Source of the DNA: Thunnus maccoyii
Taxonomy: Eukaryota; Chordata; Actinopteri; Scombriformes; Scombridae
Direction of reading: 5' to 3'
Length of the DNA stretch: 64,000 nucleotides
NCBI RefSeq assembly: GCF_910596095.1
Contig: NC_056536.1
Span: 18,723,791-18,787,790 of the forward strand
The notes beneath the pieces were generated by a model. It did no database searches, was not told the DNA's origin, and saw only the letters and a program-made list of their open reading frames with translations. Position numbers and translations under genes: made by a program. Position 1 is the first letter of the stretch; each line of letters begins with the position of its first letter. Shown here piece after piece: positions 49,680 to 63,440 of this stretch.

Positions 49680-50586
49680 TGATATCCAGAGGAAAAGGTA
49701 TGCTGTGTGTATATGTTGTTTTATACTGCATACATAGGCACACTGATTACATATTCCTGTAGGTTTTCCTGGTAATTCTAATCAAACCGATACCAAATCT
49801 AAATGAAATTAATTGTAATTTTCATCAAGTATTTCCCCAAATTTTGATCATGTTGTTAATTGTTACTTAACCTGAAGCTGTCCAACCTAGTGTCCAGGTT
49901 TTCTGCCAGCTCTGTCTCCCTCCTGAGTGCCATATGCTGTCTTCTCTCACCTCTCTCTATCCTAAAATGTCAGTGCCCCCTGACTGGGACAGTTTACCTA
50001 CAGGCGTCTGTCCAATCGAACTCCTTCAGGCAATCATAGCCGCATAATGAGTAATCGTGAACAGTGCCATGAATCACCTTTTCAATGATGTTTAGTTTCA
50101 GTTTTTCAGTTTACTTTTGCATCCACAACACAACACACATTTTCTTATTTCAAAGAAGGTAAAAGTGAATTACACCTTATCAAATACAATATCATTACAG
50201 CATGGGATCTAGTATGAGGGGTAGCAATATCCAACTATTTATCTATTTATTCTAGGCTTTCATGACAACACACAAGAACACTAAGCTATTGAAATTTTAA
50301 TTGAAATATTGAAATCCTAATTTTATTTTCAGCTTTCAATTTGGATTTTTAAAAACATCACAAAGAGTAAATTGAACAAGATTCAATAAGAAATAAGACA
50401 GTGTCATTCGCAATCCAGCAAAACACAGGGAGGCAAATTCTGCATATGTGACTTTTGTGTAATGCCTTGATAAGACATGTTTGTTTTTATAATGACATCT
50501 AGTGGCCACAAGTGGTCAAAGCAACTAGCAGCACTTATAATACCATCATAATACCTATAGTCAGTGTGTGTAGTAAGTTGGACTTT

Positions 50587-50616
50587 TTGTTTGTTTGTTT
50601 GTTTGTTTGTTTGTTT
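50587..50616. repeat. TTTG tetranucleotide repeat
   Basis: About seven tandem GTTT units. Confidence 0.95.
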
Positions 50617-50794
50617 TTTAGTAATATGATTCATTTGCTTTTTCAGTAACCATTAGCTAATGTAACAATGTGAGATTCAGAATGACACTGTAGTTACAAA
50701 ACCCAGTAAGACTTACTTTTTCATTTCTTGGGATGTGTTGTTTGCTGTCTTACCAAAGGTGGCTGGTATCGGTCTTTCTCTGTGCGTTCATCCC

Positions 50795-51306
50795 ATGGGT
50801 CAAGTGAAGCCAATGCGGAAGTACCATAAACCTACATGCTCTAGTTGCCAGCAGGGGGCGACACTGCCTCCAAAAGAAGTCCGTTTGTAAAGATGTCTAT
50901 GGAAATATGACCCTACTTCTCACTTGATTTATTATCTCAGTAAATACTTTCCTAATGACTTTATGGTCTCAATCGCTAGTTTGGAGTCTTCTTCAATACA
51001 GAATGATGTTCATTTTGTAAATTATGGCCACATTTAGAGTAAAATAGATGATAAAGCAGGGTATGCTTTAGGGCGTGGCTACCTTTTGATTGACAAATCG
51101 CTACCACACCGGTGTGTGAGGTGCTGTAGCTGAAACCTGGAGAGCTCCTCCCCTCTTATCCAAATATTGTCACTTCTCATCACTTCTGGCTCCTAAAAAC
51201 CAAGATGGCGACGGTCAAAATGCCAAACTCGAGGCTTCAAAACGAGTCCACAAACTACTGGGTGACATCACGGTGGCTCCGTCCATTATTTTTACACAGT
51301 CTATGG
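50795..51306. mobile_element. Teleost non-autonomous interspersed repeat, about 0.5 kb
   Basis: Contains CAGCAGGGGGCGACACTGC, CAAGATGGCGACGGTCAAAA, CTCGAGGCTTCAAAACGAGT and the end TTTACACAGTCTATGG. I recognise this arrangement as a frequent fish genomic repeat. No protein is encoded. The borders are approximate, especially on the left. Confidence 0.65.
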
Positions 51307-54300
51307 TTCGGTAACGTCAAGTAGCACAGGTTCTGGGTCCGCCAAAAGAGAAGGAATAAACCTGCAGGTAACTCGAAAGTTATCTTATTTACATGTTATA
51401 TCTTCTTAGCTGACGAGTTGTAGTGTGTGTGAACTATCTTAAAATACTTAAATATCAAAACGTTTTTTCCTGTTATCCAGCAGCAGGTTGGATCTTTGAA
51501 TGTGAATATTTTCTGGTCTCTCTAGTCTTCTATGATAGTAAACTAAATATCTTTGGATTGTGGACAGTTGCCTCTTTGGGAAACAGTGATAGTCATTTTT
51601 CACCATTTTTACCATATTTTATAGACCAAACAACTAATCAAGAAGATAATCGACAGATTGACAATGAAAATAATTGTTTGCAGCCCTAATGACAATTTAA
51701 CCTCAACCTAAAGTTCAACCCAAAGATATCTATAAGAACCATAATCCATCCCCAACCCAGTAAGCATATATACAAGACTGAAATCCATAATTAACACCCA
51801 CAAAGTGTCATATTGAATGAATTGAAAAAGTGAGGAGTAATGTAACTTTGCTATTAATGATTAATGTAAAGTAGCATTAATTAGATTTAATTTAGTGATA
51901 GGAGCCTACTTTACATTTACCAAGTAACTTGCACATCGCCTGTAATGTATGGTATGTTCAGTTGGCCAATCTATAGTTTTAATGCACTGCAATGTTCAAC
52001 ATATTGTAGCTGATATTTAAATTCTATGGAAGTCTGCCAGGTGTTTGATGCTTGTGTGTAATGTGAATATGATTAAGCCCATGCTCAGTACAAACTGGAA
52101 AGTGTTGCCTTGTGGTTCATACATGTACAGTATCAGGAGAAATCTGTATCTGATCTTGGTGTTGAAGAAAGGGTCAAGGTGTCTAAAAAATTTCATAATT
52201 AATCCTTTAGGGGCTGTACCATATTTGGTGTCAGTCTGGTCAGTACAGAAGTTGTCAACCAACTCTGTGGACCAAAGTGCTGAACAGATACACAGCCCAA
52301 GATACCAACATTTCCATTAGGCATTGTGGTTAATGGGGCAAACAATGAGACTATGGAGAACAGAAGTACAGATTGCACATCACAGTCTGTTGCAGACCAT
52401 TAGCTCCACCAGATATCTGAAGTTTAAAGTCTAAAACTTAGAACCTCAGAACTGAAATGTGGAAAACAAACCTTGTGTGCAGAACAGAAGCTTTGTATTA
52501 CATGGTTAGATGGATCCTTTTGTTTTGCCAAAATTGGACGCATTACTTCAGTCATTTTTTTGGAATAACCTATTTTGTGATTTACAGAGATCATTTTGAC
52601 TATTCATGTTACACAGATGTACTGTAGAAGATGTACTGCCAAGTTGCTCTCTAATGCAGTGGTACAGAACAGGAAGATTGCATGAATTTTGCATGCATTG
52701 AGCATCTAATTCATTCATCCACTAGAGGTCAGGATAGCAATGTATTCAGTAATGGGTAATGTGAACAGCTGTACATCCTACACAGTGGTAGTTAAATATG
52801 ATGATATTCAACCTAGAAGACAGAGACCAGACACAGTGGACAATATTCACAAATACATGTCATAAATTATTCAAATTTCATATTTTCTGACACATTATCT
52901 CACACCCTGAGTAGTATATAAAACTTGTTTTTCCATAAAAAGCAAGTTGTCAGTTACCTAATGAATAATTTATATCTGTGTAAGAAAGATATAGCACTTA
53001 AAAAATAAAAAGTCATACAGTAAATGCGAGACTGGTTGCGTATTTTTCTAAAATTGAATGGAAGTTTACTGTCAAAGATTTTATCTACTCTTGAGGGGCA
53101 TCATCATCAAAAATATAGGTTGTCCTCATGTGATTGTGCCTCCACATCTGTGCATAGAATATGTAATTTCACCTAACATCCACTAGATGTCAGTGTTTGC
53201 TTGAGTTTTTTTTCAGCTGCCTCTGGATGCAATGTAACCACTAATAAATGAATGATAATACATTAAGATTTACACCTACTGCAACTAATTTACAATTAAA
53301 TCTATTAGTATGCAAGCCAAAAGTAAAGATTTTATTCAAATGGTTGTTATTTGCTTGAATGATAATATTATAGCACTAGAGCTCCATATCCAATTAAACA
53401 AATAATATACAAAAATACTCCAGGAGGAATAAAAAAAAGATTGATCAGCAGCTCTTAATGACAGGGGCAAAGATTTTTTTAGATGACAGTTAAGCTGTAG
53501 ACTTTTATTTGACCAAATTTCCCTCAGTGATCCAAAATTTCCCTCTTTTTCTGAGACATGCAGAAGAAGAGTCATGTTTAGTGTTTGTTGTTAATCTCTC
53601 CCCGTGCAGAACTCCAGAGCGAGGATCCTCAGAGTGCTCAAAGCTGGGGATTCGGACTTTGTGGCCACAGCCTGTGCAGAGACAGATAGGCCTGCCTGTT
53701 TTATATGTAAAGCTGCCAGCCAGAAAGCACAGGCCCGCAGGGTACTCTGCACAACTCCTTTGTTGCAGCCAAACTGTGGCAGGGTCCCACCATCTAAGCT
53801 GCTTTGCATTCTGGGAGCACAAGAGATGGGAAGGACACTAAGACTGGGAGGTGGGTAAAGTTGGACATTTTTTTTAGAGATCCATGTTCACATGCTCTTT
53901 ACACAGCTTGCTCGGGCCAGCATTCTGTTTATAAAGTGATACTGGCAATGGCAGATGACAATACTAGGTCGTCCTCTTCCTCTTTTATTCTTCAACCTTT
54001 CCAATTCTTCCAAATCTCTTTTTATCGTCCATGTTTAGTGTGTCCACAGTGGTAAATAGAGATAATATTAGCCCTTCAGTGCCTGGGATTATTCTGCACT
54101 GTCAATCACTGATTCGGCCCAATGGGGCACTTTGATGTGTGTTAGGACTTGGTGAGTCGACTATTAATTGAACATCACAGTCAAGCCAATCAAAGCCTCC
54201 GAATTCCTCATCCTCTATCAGCACAGCCGCAGTGAATGGCCTCATTTTAGCCTCTTGGGCATGTTATCGTTGCAAATGAGTTGGTTATCAACAACAGCCT

Positions 54301-57300
54301 AGGCTATGGGGCTTAAACAAATAAACAGTCCAAGGGTAGATCAGTGGAGTTCCACTGTGTGCCGCTCTACAGTAGCACAGTCATTTTGTTTAAACATGTG
54401 CTTGGTTGTTTTCTGAATATGTGTATTTTGTTTTGATTTCTAGCGCACAGATTGGGCTGTAGAGATAAATATTTGCTGTTATGGAAGGTTAAAAATAGGT
54501 TGTTTTTTGGCAGGCGCGCCAAGTGCTTAGGCTGAATCTCTGAATATGAAAAACTAATGACTGAAAGTAGGCTATACAGTGTTTAGTCACTTGATGTGCA
54601 GCACAACGTTACCAAAACAACAAAGAGAAAGAAGGCGTTAAGAAAGAGGTGGGCTATCTGGTTGTACTCGGTCTCGCTGTAATTTCCTGTAACAGCGGGC
54701 ATGGCTCTGGTTCTCTAGGCAAACAGTCTGCCTTTGAAGAATGATTTGAAAATATACATTTTAATAAGGTGCACTGAGGCGCGGCAAACGAAACACAAGA
54801 AAGAAGATAAAAAGGAGATTGCATATCTGAAAAAAGCTGATGATAGGAGTGAGGGGGCAAATAAAGGAGAGACAGAGAATAATGGGGGTAAGGAGAGGAC
54901 TTGTAACAGCAAGGTGTTTTTTCTTTAATTGAAGTGGCTGGGGAATGTAAAATAGAATGGGATGCTTTGGGCAAATCAGTTGTGAACATGTTGTGAATGT
55001 AGAGCACTTTAGTGCCGTTTTTAATCTGCTACACAAAATAATGCAAATATCACAGACGTCTGCGCTGGCTGCCTGTTATTTCTCCACATAATGAAGCCAC
55101 CTCTCCCATCAAGTCTTTTCTTTCAGGCAATCAGACAGCTGCTTGAGTCATTTCACACTGTTTGTTTGAAGATGGAAAAGAAAATTGACAAGTTTGGCCC
55201 CTAATACAAAAGTCTGACTATCCGTACAATTTGTGCATTTGATTTTTTTTTTTTTTTTTTTTTACTTTGTTATTGCTGTGGACATCCCTCAGCTCTCCGT
55301 CACCCTTTCCGCCTTTCTCTCATGCCTCACTCATCTCTTGTTTCTATACTCTCTCTTTCCCATCCTTCTATTTTTAGGTAGAGTGTCTTTAATTATGCAT
55401 GTTGTCATAGTGCTTTTAGTATTACTGTCGTTTAAGATGATGACGTGTGTGTGTGTGTGTGTGTGCGCATATATCTCTCAAACAGCAAAATTCCTGTTTT
55501 CTGTTTGTTTACCTGGCTGGCTTTGCGTGTGAACACAAACCCAGTGTGAGGACACTGTGTGAAATGTAATCTATGAGGTGCTTTGCCCCTTAGGAGACCA
55601 GCAGAGCAGACATGACACTGTGGAAAAAGGGAAAAGGAGACAGACTAGATGGATGATAATGCATGCATGCATATATATCTTTTCCTGTTATTCCTGTATA
55701 TATTATGTTAGTCTTGAAAGTTACTGAATGTGCATCAGATTCTTAAAAACACTGTCATTCCTAATTGCAGTTTTTTAATGCCATGAAAAATAAGACATTT
55801 ATTGCGATCAATGTTTAAAATGTATTTGTAAAATCATTCCATGTGGTTTTAGTGTGCCAAGACGTTAGCCTGGCTTTTGCATTTCCTCACAAACCAGAAG
55901 TGTGGGTAGACATGCTGATTTTTCACCATGTTGATACTCACAAGACACACTCTAAACACCGGATTATTTTGCCTGACAAATCTTCCTCTTTCTCTACCTC
56001 TGTCATACTGTGCTCCAGTTGCTTTCAATTTACTGGCCTGTCTTTCTTTTTCACCTCAGTCTTTCTCTCATTTATGCTTTAGCAGATGCCTTGCTACTGT
56101 CTCTTCCTTCCTCTCTCTCTGTTTCTTCCTCTCACCTGTGTTCTTCAGGCCAATTGTTTTTTTTCTTCATCTCCCAATACGTCTCCTCGTTAAGCTCTGT
56201 CCACCCTCTTTCTCCTCCGCTTCTTTCATCTCCTCTCTGACCATCTCCGTCCCTCCTCTCCCAGCCACTCCATTGTTTTGATATATGACCTAATTACTTG
56301 GCTAATTGAGGTTCTTGTAGCTGCCACACAGTTTGGTGGAGGGGAAGTATACTGTATCTGGTCCCCATTACAAAATATATGTGAAGGTCACGGTCAGTAT
56401 GACTATTCTTACTTTCTACTCACAGGCAATTACTGTATGTTTAAACACACAAGCTAATGAGTTTTCAATCACATAGAAGGCATACAGAGTATCTTTACAT
56501 GATGTTTTTTTGTCAACTACTGTACGCTCAGTCACCAATACCACAGTTCCCTTGGCTATAATATGACTTGCAGTCTTCCGTCAGCTCATTTCTCTCCCAA
56601 ATGGCTCAATGTTCTGAATTTTATCTCTGAACAAAGGAAATGACTGGTGTATAATTGCTTTTAAACACAATTATGTTCACTAATATGCATCCCATTCTGT
56701 AGATTTTTTCGATGACAAATTAATCTTTGGTGCCCTTTTAAAGAAAGCCTGAAGCACTCATTTCACTCTCCTCTCCTCTCCCCCCTCCTGCTTTTCACAG
56801 GATATCTTGCCCTCTTCATTTCCCACTCTTTTCTTTACTTTTGCTGAACAAGCCGTTTCTTTCTTTCACTATTGACTGCTTGTCAGAAGATAGCAGATGC
56901 AGGACCAAGCAGGTCTACGTCTCCTCCCGATCTGTCTGCTATACAGGAGGTTTTCTTTATTCTCACTTTCTGGTTACTTTGATAAAAGGGGTTGTGTTGA
57001 TCTTGGAAGTGTTTGTCAAATATGTAACCTTGTAAATATACAACAAAAATACAAGAAATGGCATTGACTTAAATGTGTGGCATTTTATATGCTTGTTTGT
57101 CATTTTTACAAACGATGCAGTGACACACAGTAGATTAAAGGTTTCCTGGTTGGTGAAAGTCTCGTTTTCCAGGTCAGACTATGTTTTTCTTTGTGTGTGT
57201 AAATGTATTATTGTATTTTAAGCATTGAGTTAAGCACTTATTTCACAATGAGACGGCTCTTGAAGAAACCATGCAGGACATTAGAGTTTAGTGAGACTAC

Positions 57301-60300
57301 TGATGTACACATGGCCCAAACCGTTTTGGTTCGTAAGCAGAAAGTGATTTGACCAAACAATATCTGTTCAGTGAAGTTCAGCAAAGTGCAAACATAAAAA
57401 AGTTCAACACATGATTATTTATTTAACTGCCCTAAATTATTTAAGAATATGAATAGAGGACTTCAAGTTTATAATTTGTTCCTGGAATTTGTTGGAGGCT
57501 CTGAGCAGCTGCTAACTGTATCTTGCTTATGCCTTGGGCAAGCTACTGTATGCACATATTCTTAGGTGAAGATTTTTGAGAGGATGGGAACATTAACCAT
57601 GATAGATCATCTCTTGCACCTTCGTTTCCGATGGAGGGCTCTCTGAACTTTAACTACTTTTTGTAGTACATTGTCTGCTTTTTGATATACCTTTATTATT
57701 CAGGAATAGATTGACACATCTCTATAGATAGATTAGATATGATAAATACACAAATGTGACTGAATGGTACCTTGTAGTAAAACCTTTCTCACTTTTTCTC
57801 AGCGTGCTAAAATGGCATCTAATAAACATCCACATGCAATTTTGTTAAGAGGCGATGCCAGTCTGGAAAATTAGGCTACCTTTCACTAGCAGCAGAGGAG
57901 TCTCTTAAGACTTCAAATCAATCCCTGAGCATAAGCTTTTTAATCATCTATTCAACCCAGTGTACAGTATGTTGACAGCCGCTATTGAGGATGATTTTCC
58001 CCAAAAGCTTTAATTCACTTTCCATCTGCTTCAAAGTACCGACTTGTACGAGCACATTCAGCCTTGCCTTTGCCAACATCAGAGATCAAATGTTTCATTC
58101 AAGGACGCACTTTCTAGAAAGGGAGGAAAGCCCGATAATCATTCATGTTCCCTGTCCTGATTTCACAGGTGATGCACCAGGCATAAACTCATCTTTCTTC
58201 TAGTTGAAGCTACCACCGCCCCCTGCTGTTCATCACGGCAAGCTCGGCGCAGTTTGTCCTTATTTTCTCAAGCCATGAATCTTGCATGTAGTAGATATTT
58301 TGATCCAATGACAGTGCATATTCCACAGGCAGCTGTGTTCCATCTCATCGGATACAGACGTCTGCTTCTCTGCCGCTGCTGATGGAGGAAAGTCTTTGGC
58401 ATCTCATTATTAATTGAATTAAGGGAGGTATTTCTGGAGCAAGGTGAGTTCTGAGCCTGGTAACAAAGAATTATTTATGGTGTGCTTTGAAATTCCCAGG
58501 CACTAATGGGACGGAGCACATCACTGTCCGTACGGATAAGAACGTTGATGCTCACACACAGACACAATCTCCTGCTTTCACTTAAATACAAACCAGCCTG
58601 GGCAGAGGTGCTTTGGCTCAGCGGTAGGTCAAAGTATGAAATATAACAACCTTGTCGCATAATTTGACACATAAAATAGGCAGTAAGTGACTAGATGTCT
58701 ACAAGGGACTGGTTTTTAGATAGAACAGTAGTAGGGAATAATCTGCATCCTAATGACCATTAAGAACAACTCTTACAAATCAAAATGTCAAAGGTGCACT
58801 TCCCTATCTAGTAGGCTTTAAAATGAATCTCTTGGAAAATGGCAGGGCATAAAATTGTTGAAAATCTGCATATTTGGTGAATGTGATTAAAAAAGAAAAT
58901 TCATATGTGCTGCAAGTGAAGCTCAGCATATCTAGTTCAATCACGTGAAGACGCCTACCTTCTCCACTGATCCTTTACTCTGTACTGGTATACTGAATTG
59001 ACCTTGGTGCTAATGAGCTGCTAGAGATACAGAATAGCTGGTAGCCCCGAGGTCAAACTGGGGACACCAGAAAAGGAAACATGGCCATACAGTGATGAAG
59101 CGCTCACACTAATACACTGTAAATTCTAATTAGTTAACCTTACTTAAAAAAAAGTAGGCAAACCGACAGCCTTAAAAAAGCTAAGTGGAATAGATATTGT
59201 ACTAACAAATGCTTATTTCATATAGTATACTTAGACTTGAGTTTAAGTAATTTAAAGAATCTGTATAGAGTATTTGATCATTCACTTTAGATGTACTCTA
59301 CTATACTTTGTACAGTGGTTCCGTTTAGTTTGTATGATATTCTTTCTGAGAAGTTTCAGACCCTTCTACCCTGTTTTGGGAGATTCTCTTTCAGTTATAT
59401 CAAAGGCATCACATTATTTCATCAGGTTTATGTACACTAACACCAACGCTAAATAATCAACAACACAGAACCTATTAGCGGTGTGCACGCAAAATACACC
59501 TGGAGCACACAGCATGATCTTACTTGTATAATAATATTGAGACTCTAACTGAGCTTTGTAAAACACTTAAAGACACAAAAGATGTAAAATGCTATTTAGA
59601 TGAATGATGAATGCACTTCTATAGTTAATTGCTACTTTATTCAGCATATTTGCAGCGGCTTGTGATGGGACATCAAGGGATTATTTGTAAATTGTCAAAA
59701 GAAAAAAAAATGAAAACCTGAATTCTCTTTCAATTAAAACATTGCAAAAACAAAATAAGACACAGCAGCTTGGCATCACCTGTGTCATATTTAGCACTGC
59801 AGATTTTACATCCAGGATTGAAAGCTATCAGTGTTGGATGGAAAAGGAACTACACCGTCAGAAATGTCAGGATTATTTTTGTCTTTGCTGTAATGCCAGG
59901 TATGGCCCAGGTGCCATCAACTTGGGTACACTCTGCTCTCCAAAATCAGGTGTGATTACAGCATTGAGAATTGAGGAAAAGGACGGTTAGAGGAGAAACA
60001 AGAGGGGTCGTGGGTGTGTGAAGATGGAAAGGAGGGCTGGGTCATCACTCTGATGTTTTTTTTTTTTGGTTTTTTTCCTCTGATGTGACCCTGACTCAAT
60101 CTACTCCATATTCTGTGCAGGATTTAATAATCTATGAATATATTAAAACATCCATTTATCAGTGCATTATTTTGTTTATGTCCTCTAATAACTTTGGGTC
60201 TCACTCACCGCATTAATAACCTCAGCCCCATGGCGACTGCATGCTACACATCGGTTTCAAGGTTGACTATGCTGTGTAAAAGAATCCCTCACTAATCCAG

Positions 60301-61467
60301 ACTTCAGCCTCCTACCTCACTGCCCCATCCATCCAGAAAATCTCCTGGGACATGCCTTTGGTTCACGTGCATGAATCTATCATTAGGAATTATGTAGAAA
60401 AGTGATTTGCTTCTAGCTAGTAACTATAACTGATATTTTTTTTCTTTTTCTCCAAACTAGCTATGTCTTTAAGGTCATGGCTAGAAGCTCCTTTAACAGT
60501 GGATTGGGATTCATGTGGGATAGTGCACAGGGTTCCCATCAGACATATGTGATTTTACATTGTTTCAAGGGGAGAGACAGAAAGAAACAAGCTTTGCGAG
60601 TAGAAAAGAGATTTGCGGAATGTAAGTTTAATAATAATTTTCGGACTTTTGTTTACTTTGGAGCCATTCCAGCAGATATGACTATTTGCTCAACCTACAT
60701 TCAGAAAACTATTTTCAAAAAAGTGCAGTCAAATCAGTACAGAGGAGGGCGATCCAACAAAGAAGCCTTTATATTATCACTTTACATTTAAAATCACCAC
60801 TTACAGTATACTCATACTTACCCTTTGTGTGGAGGCTCTGTAAGACTGGCAAATGGTAAATAATGACCTGCCATTGAAACAGGATGAGAAGTGAAAGAGA
60901 TTTGAACATGACAACAGCAAAAGGACAAGGGAGGAAGAAGAGGGAACTAAATTATCCCTGTCAGCCTCCACTCTTCAAGACTTCCTTCAGCTGAACTGTG
61001 CTGATATTTTTCTTTATCCTGTACTTTATGTTGGTTTTTACTTGGCCATTCACTCCACTTATTGTAGCTGCTATTATTCAGACCACATAGTACCGTCGAG
61101 TGAAATGGACCTGCTTTGCTCAGTGATATCCTGGTGCGCAAAAACACTTCACACTCAGGAACTCTCAGGGGAGACTTTAGTTTTGTGGATAAAACCTCCT
61201 AATCAGTCCAACAACCAGAGCAGATATTTTTGTTTTATTTTTTTCTGGTTTCCAGGAATAAGTAAACCTCTTTAAAATGCCATATGTCATCTTTTTACCT
61301 CAGGGGATATGATGGTGATTTGGCTGTTGACTTGGTGATAGTTTCTCCATAGGAATGGCAACATGCTGTGACAGAAACAGAAGGAAGAAGAGATGATCAG
61401 AAACAGGAAAGTGAACACCATAAAAAGAACTTCAAAGTTTATCTCTTAATACTGAAATATTTTGAGT

Positions 61468-61580
61468 CAATCAATTAATCAATCAAACTTAATTTGTATA
61501 ACACATTTCAAACAGGTCAGTGAAATTCAAAGTGCTTCATAGATGACTGACAAGCTGATATTAAGACATTACAAATGCAA
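61468..61580. repeat. Fish interspersed repeat fragment (TTGTATAACAC / CAAAGTGCTTC)
   Basis: AATCAATCAAACTTAATTTG, TATAACACATTTCA and CAAAGTGCTTCA match the order of motifs in a very common fish retroposon-like fragment. It is degraded; the family is not assigned. Confidence 0.5.
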
Positions 61581-61784
61581 ACAGTATTGCAGCGATGATC
61601 ACAGCATCATTGTCTTACTTTGCCGATAATCTGTTACATTTTTTAAAAATATTTAAAACTTAAAACCACTGAAATACTAGCAGACAAGCAGGATGCAAAC
61701 AATGAAGCACTGCAGAGAATATGTAGTGTATGACTCAATCAGGTAAATCAATATGAAGAAAAACAAAAATGCACATGGTTGGAA

Positions 61785-61859
61785 GGTTTTGGTGTTTGAC
61801 CCATTATGGAAACTAAAATTGGGATTTTTAGTCCCCATAATGGGTCAAACACCAAAACC
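61785..61859. repeat. 75-base near-perfect hairpin
   Basis: The arms 61785-61818 and 61826-61859 are 34 bases each and complementary at 32 positions, with a 7-base loop. The only two mismatches are adjacent A-C pairs on the + strand, which become U-G wobbles in a minus-strand transcript. No neighbouring gene is seen. Confidence 0.9.
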
Positions 61860-63284
61860 ACTCGATTCTATATTTAATGGAACTGGATAGTATTATTTGT
61901 TAGACCCTTCATGTCTGGTAAATCTTTTAAATCCATGCCCCAAGTTAGTACCGGTGGTTTTCTGTTGTAAATTTGTATTTTCCAACCCAAAACAAGATAA
62001 CCTGTAGCCTCAGATTAGCGGAATAACTACAAACATCTGTTGAAGTCAGTTTTAACACTTTTTTAAAAAAGTTCTTTTAAAAATCTGTGTTTAGGGGTGT
62101 GCTAGTGTTTGGATTACTAAAGTGCTACGGTGCAGTATATTGCAACATTAAGGTGAACAGTTGATGCTTTGATTGGTTAAGTAGGTTATTTGCTTTTATC
62201 TTGTACATACAGTAGAATGATCATGCAACAGCTGTTAAAAATGTGCACTGTGCACTTATTTCATCGAGTTTGCCTCATTGTATTGTCAGAATGGATCCTC
62301 ACACTGCATCTGCACTGTTACTGGGCAGACTGGCTTCATTATAGTCTCATCTTCATTATAGTCCCATTAGAACAGTCCATGCTTGTTGGTTTGGAAACCT
62401 GGGAGCTGATCCAGTGACATCAAAGCACTGGCCACTGTAGTGGAGTCACTGGGAAAAGCAGTAAACATGAGATCAATAACCCTTATGCAAAAATGTAGTG
62501 AATACAAAACTATTTTGATTTGCACATTTTCACTTACCTGAAGGTATTTAATGTATCCCAATATGATTGGCTAACTGAGTTTTAGCATCAACACAAAAAC
62601 ACTTTCTCCTGCCTCATTTTGATGAATGTATGCACATTTTTTTTCAACAACAGAAGTTTTTTTCCACCTTAAAAGTCTATAAGTCTCCTGAATATGACAC
62701 TGACTTAACATCTGCAGCTGTGTGATTGCTGTAAAGACTGTTGTGACAGGTCTGTACCAACTATGGTTGTACTTGTGGAGTTGATAAACCCAGACCGGCT
62801 GTTTCACACTGATGTTTGACCCACATATGTCAAAGGTGACTCTTCTAGTGTGAAAAAGGTAAGGCACCCCTTCTGCAGCAGCAGAGATAGGCCATTCAGT
62901 CAGTGTTGATCCCCTCTCAGTGCTTTGCCAGAATCCTTCCAGCTCTATGTGAAACATGATCTGTCACATGGGGTCCGTTGCCTTGGGGCTCTCATCCTCT
63001 GTCACTACCCATATGCCAACATGCTGCCAGTGCCACATCACTGCTGCAAAGTGTATTTAATTGACATGCTTTTATGCAGCATAACTGACCTATCATCTGG
63101 TCCTGGCTGGACACCCCCACTTCCCTATGTTTCTTATGCACACACTTTCTTTTTCTCTTTTCCCTCTTTCGTCAGCACTTTGGCAGTAATTCCTGCTTCA
63201 GTGAACCTGGGCATACAGTGTATGACTTGATCTGACATGAAAGCTGAAGGCTAGCTATTATAGCCCTGTATTAAAGCCCATGAG

Positions 63285-63440
63285 TGGGGGAGAGAGAGAG
63301 AGGAAAAGAGAGGCCGGTCAGTATGGCGTAATTCAATAACAACAATAACAGCATCCTCAGCCTATCCTCAGACCCTGAGAGGATGAGAGAAAGTGAGAGA
63401 GGGAGAGAGAGAGGGGGGGGGAGAGAGAGAAAGAGAGGGT
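63285..63440. repeat. GA-rich polypurine tract
   Basis: Long GAGAGA/GGGGGG purine runs, interrupted at about 63314-63375, just upstream of a GC-rich segment that looks like a gene start. Confidence 0.85.

Larger units (their letters stand above)
49680..63280. other. Gene-poor intergenic region
   Basis: About 13.6 kb with no coding exon I can support on either strand. It holds a TTTG repeat, two fish interspersed repeats, a long hairpin at 61.8 kb, poly-T near 55.24 kb and several blocks that read like conserved non-coding DNA (see findings). Confidence 0.6.

Noticed and set aside
54654..55036. 117- and 91-codon minus-strand frames
   Set aside because: Two overlapping frames of hydrophobic, low-complexity composition with no domain; typical chance ORFs in AT-rich DNA.
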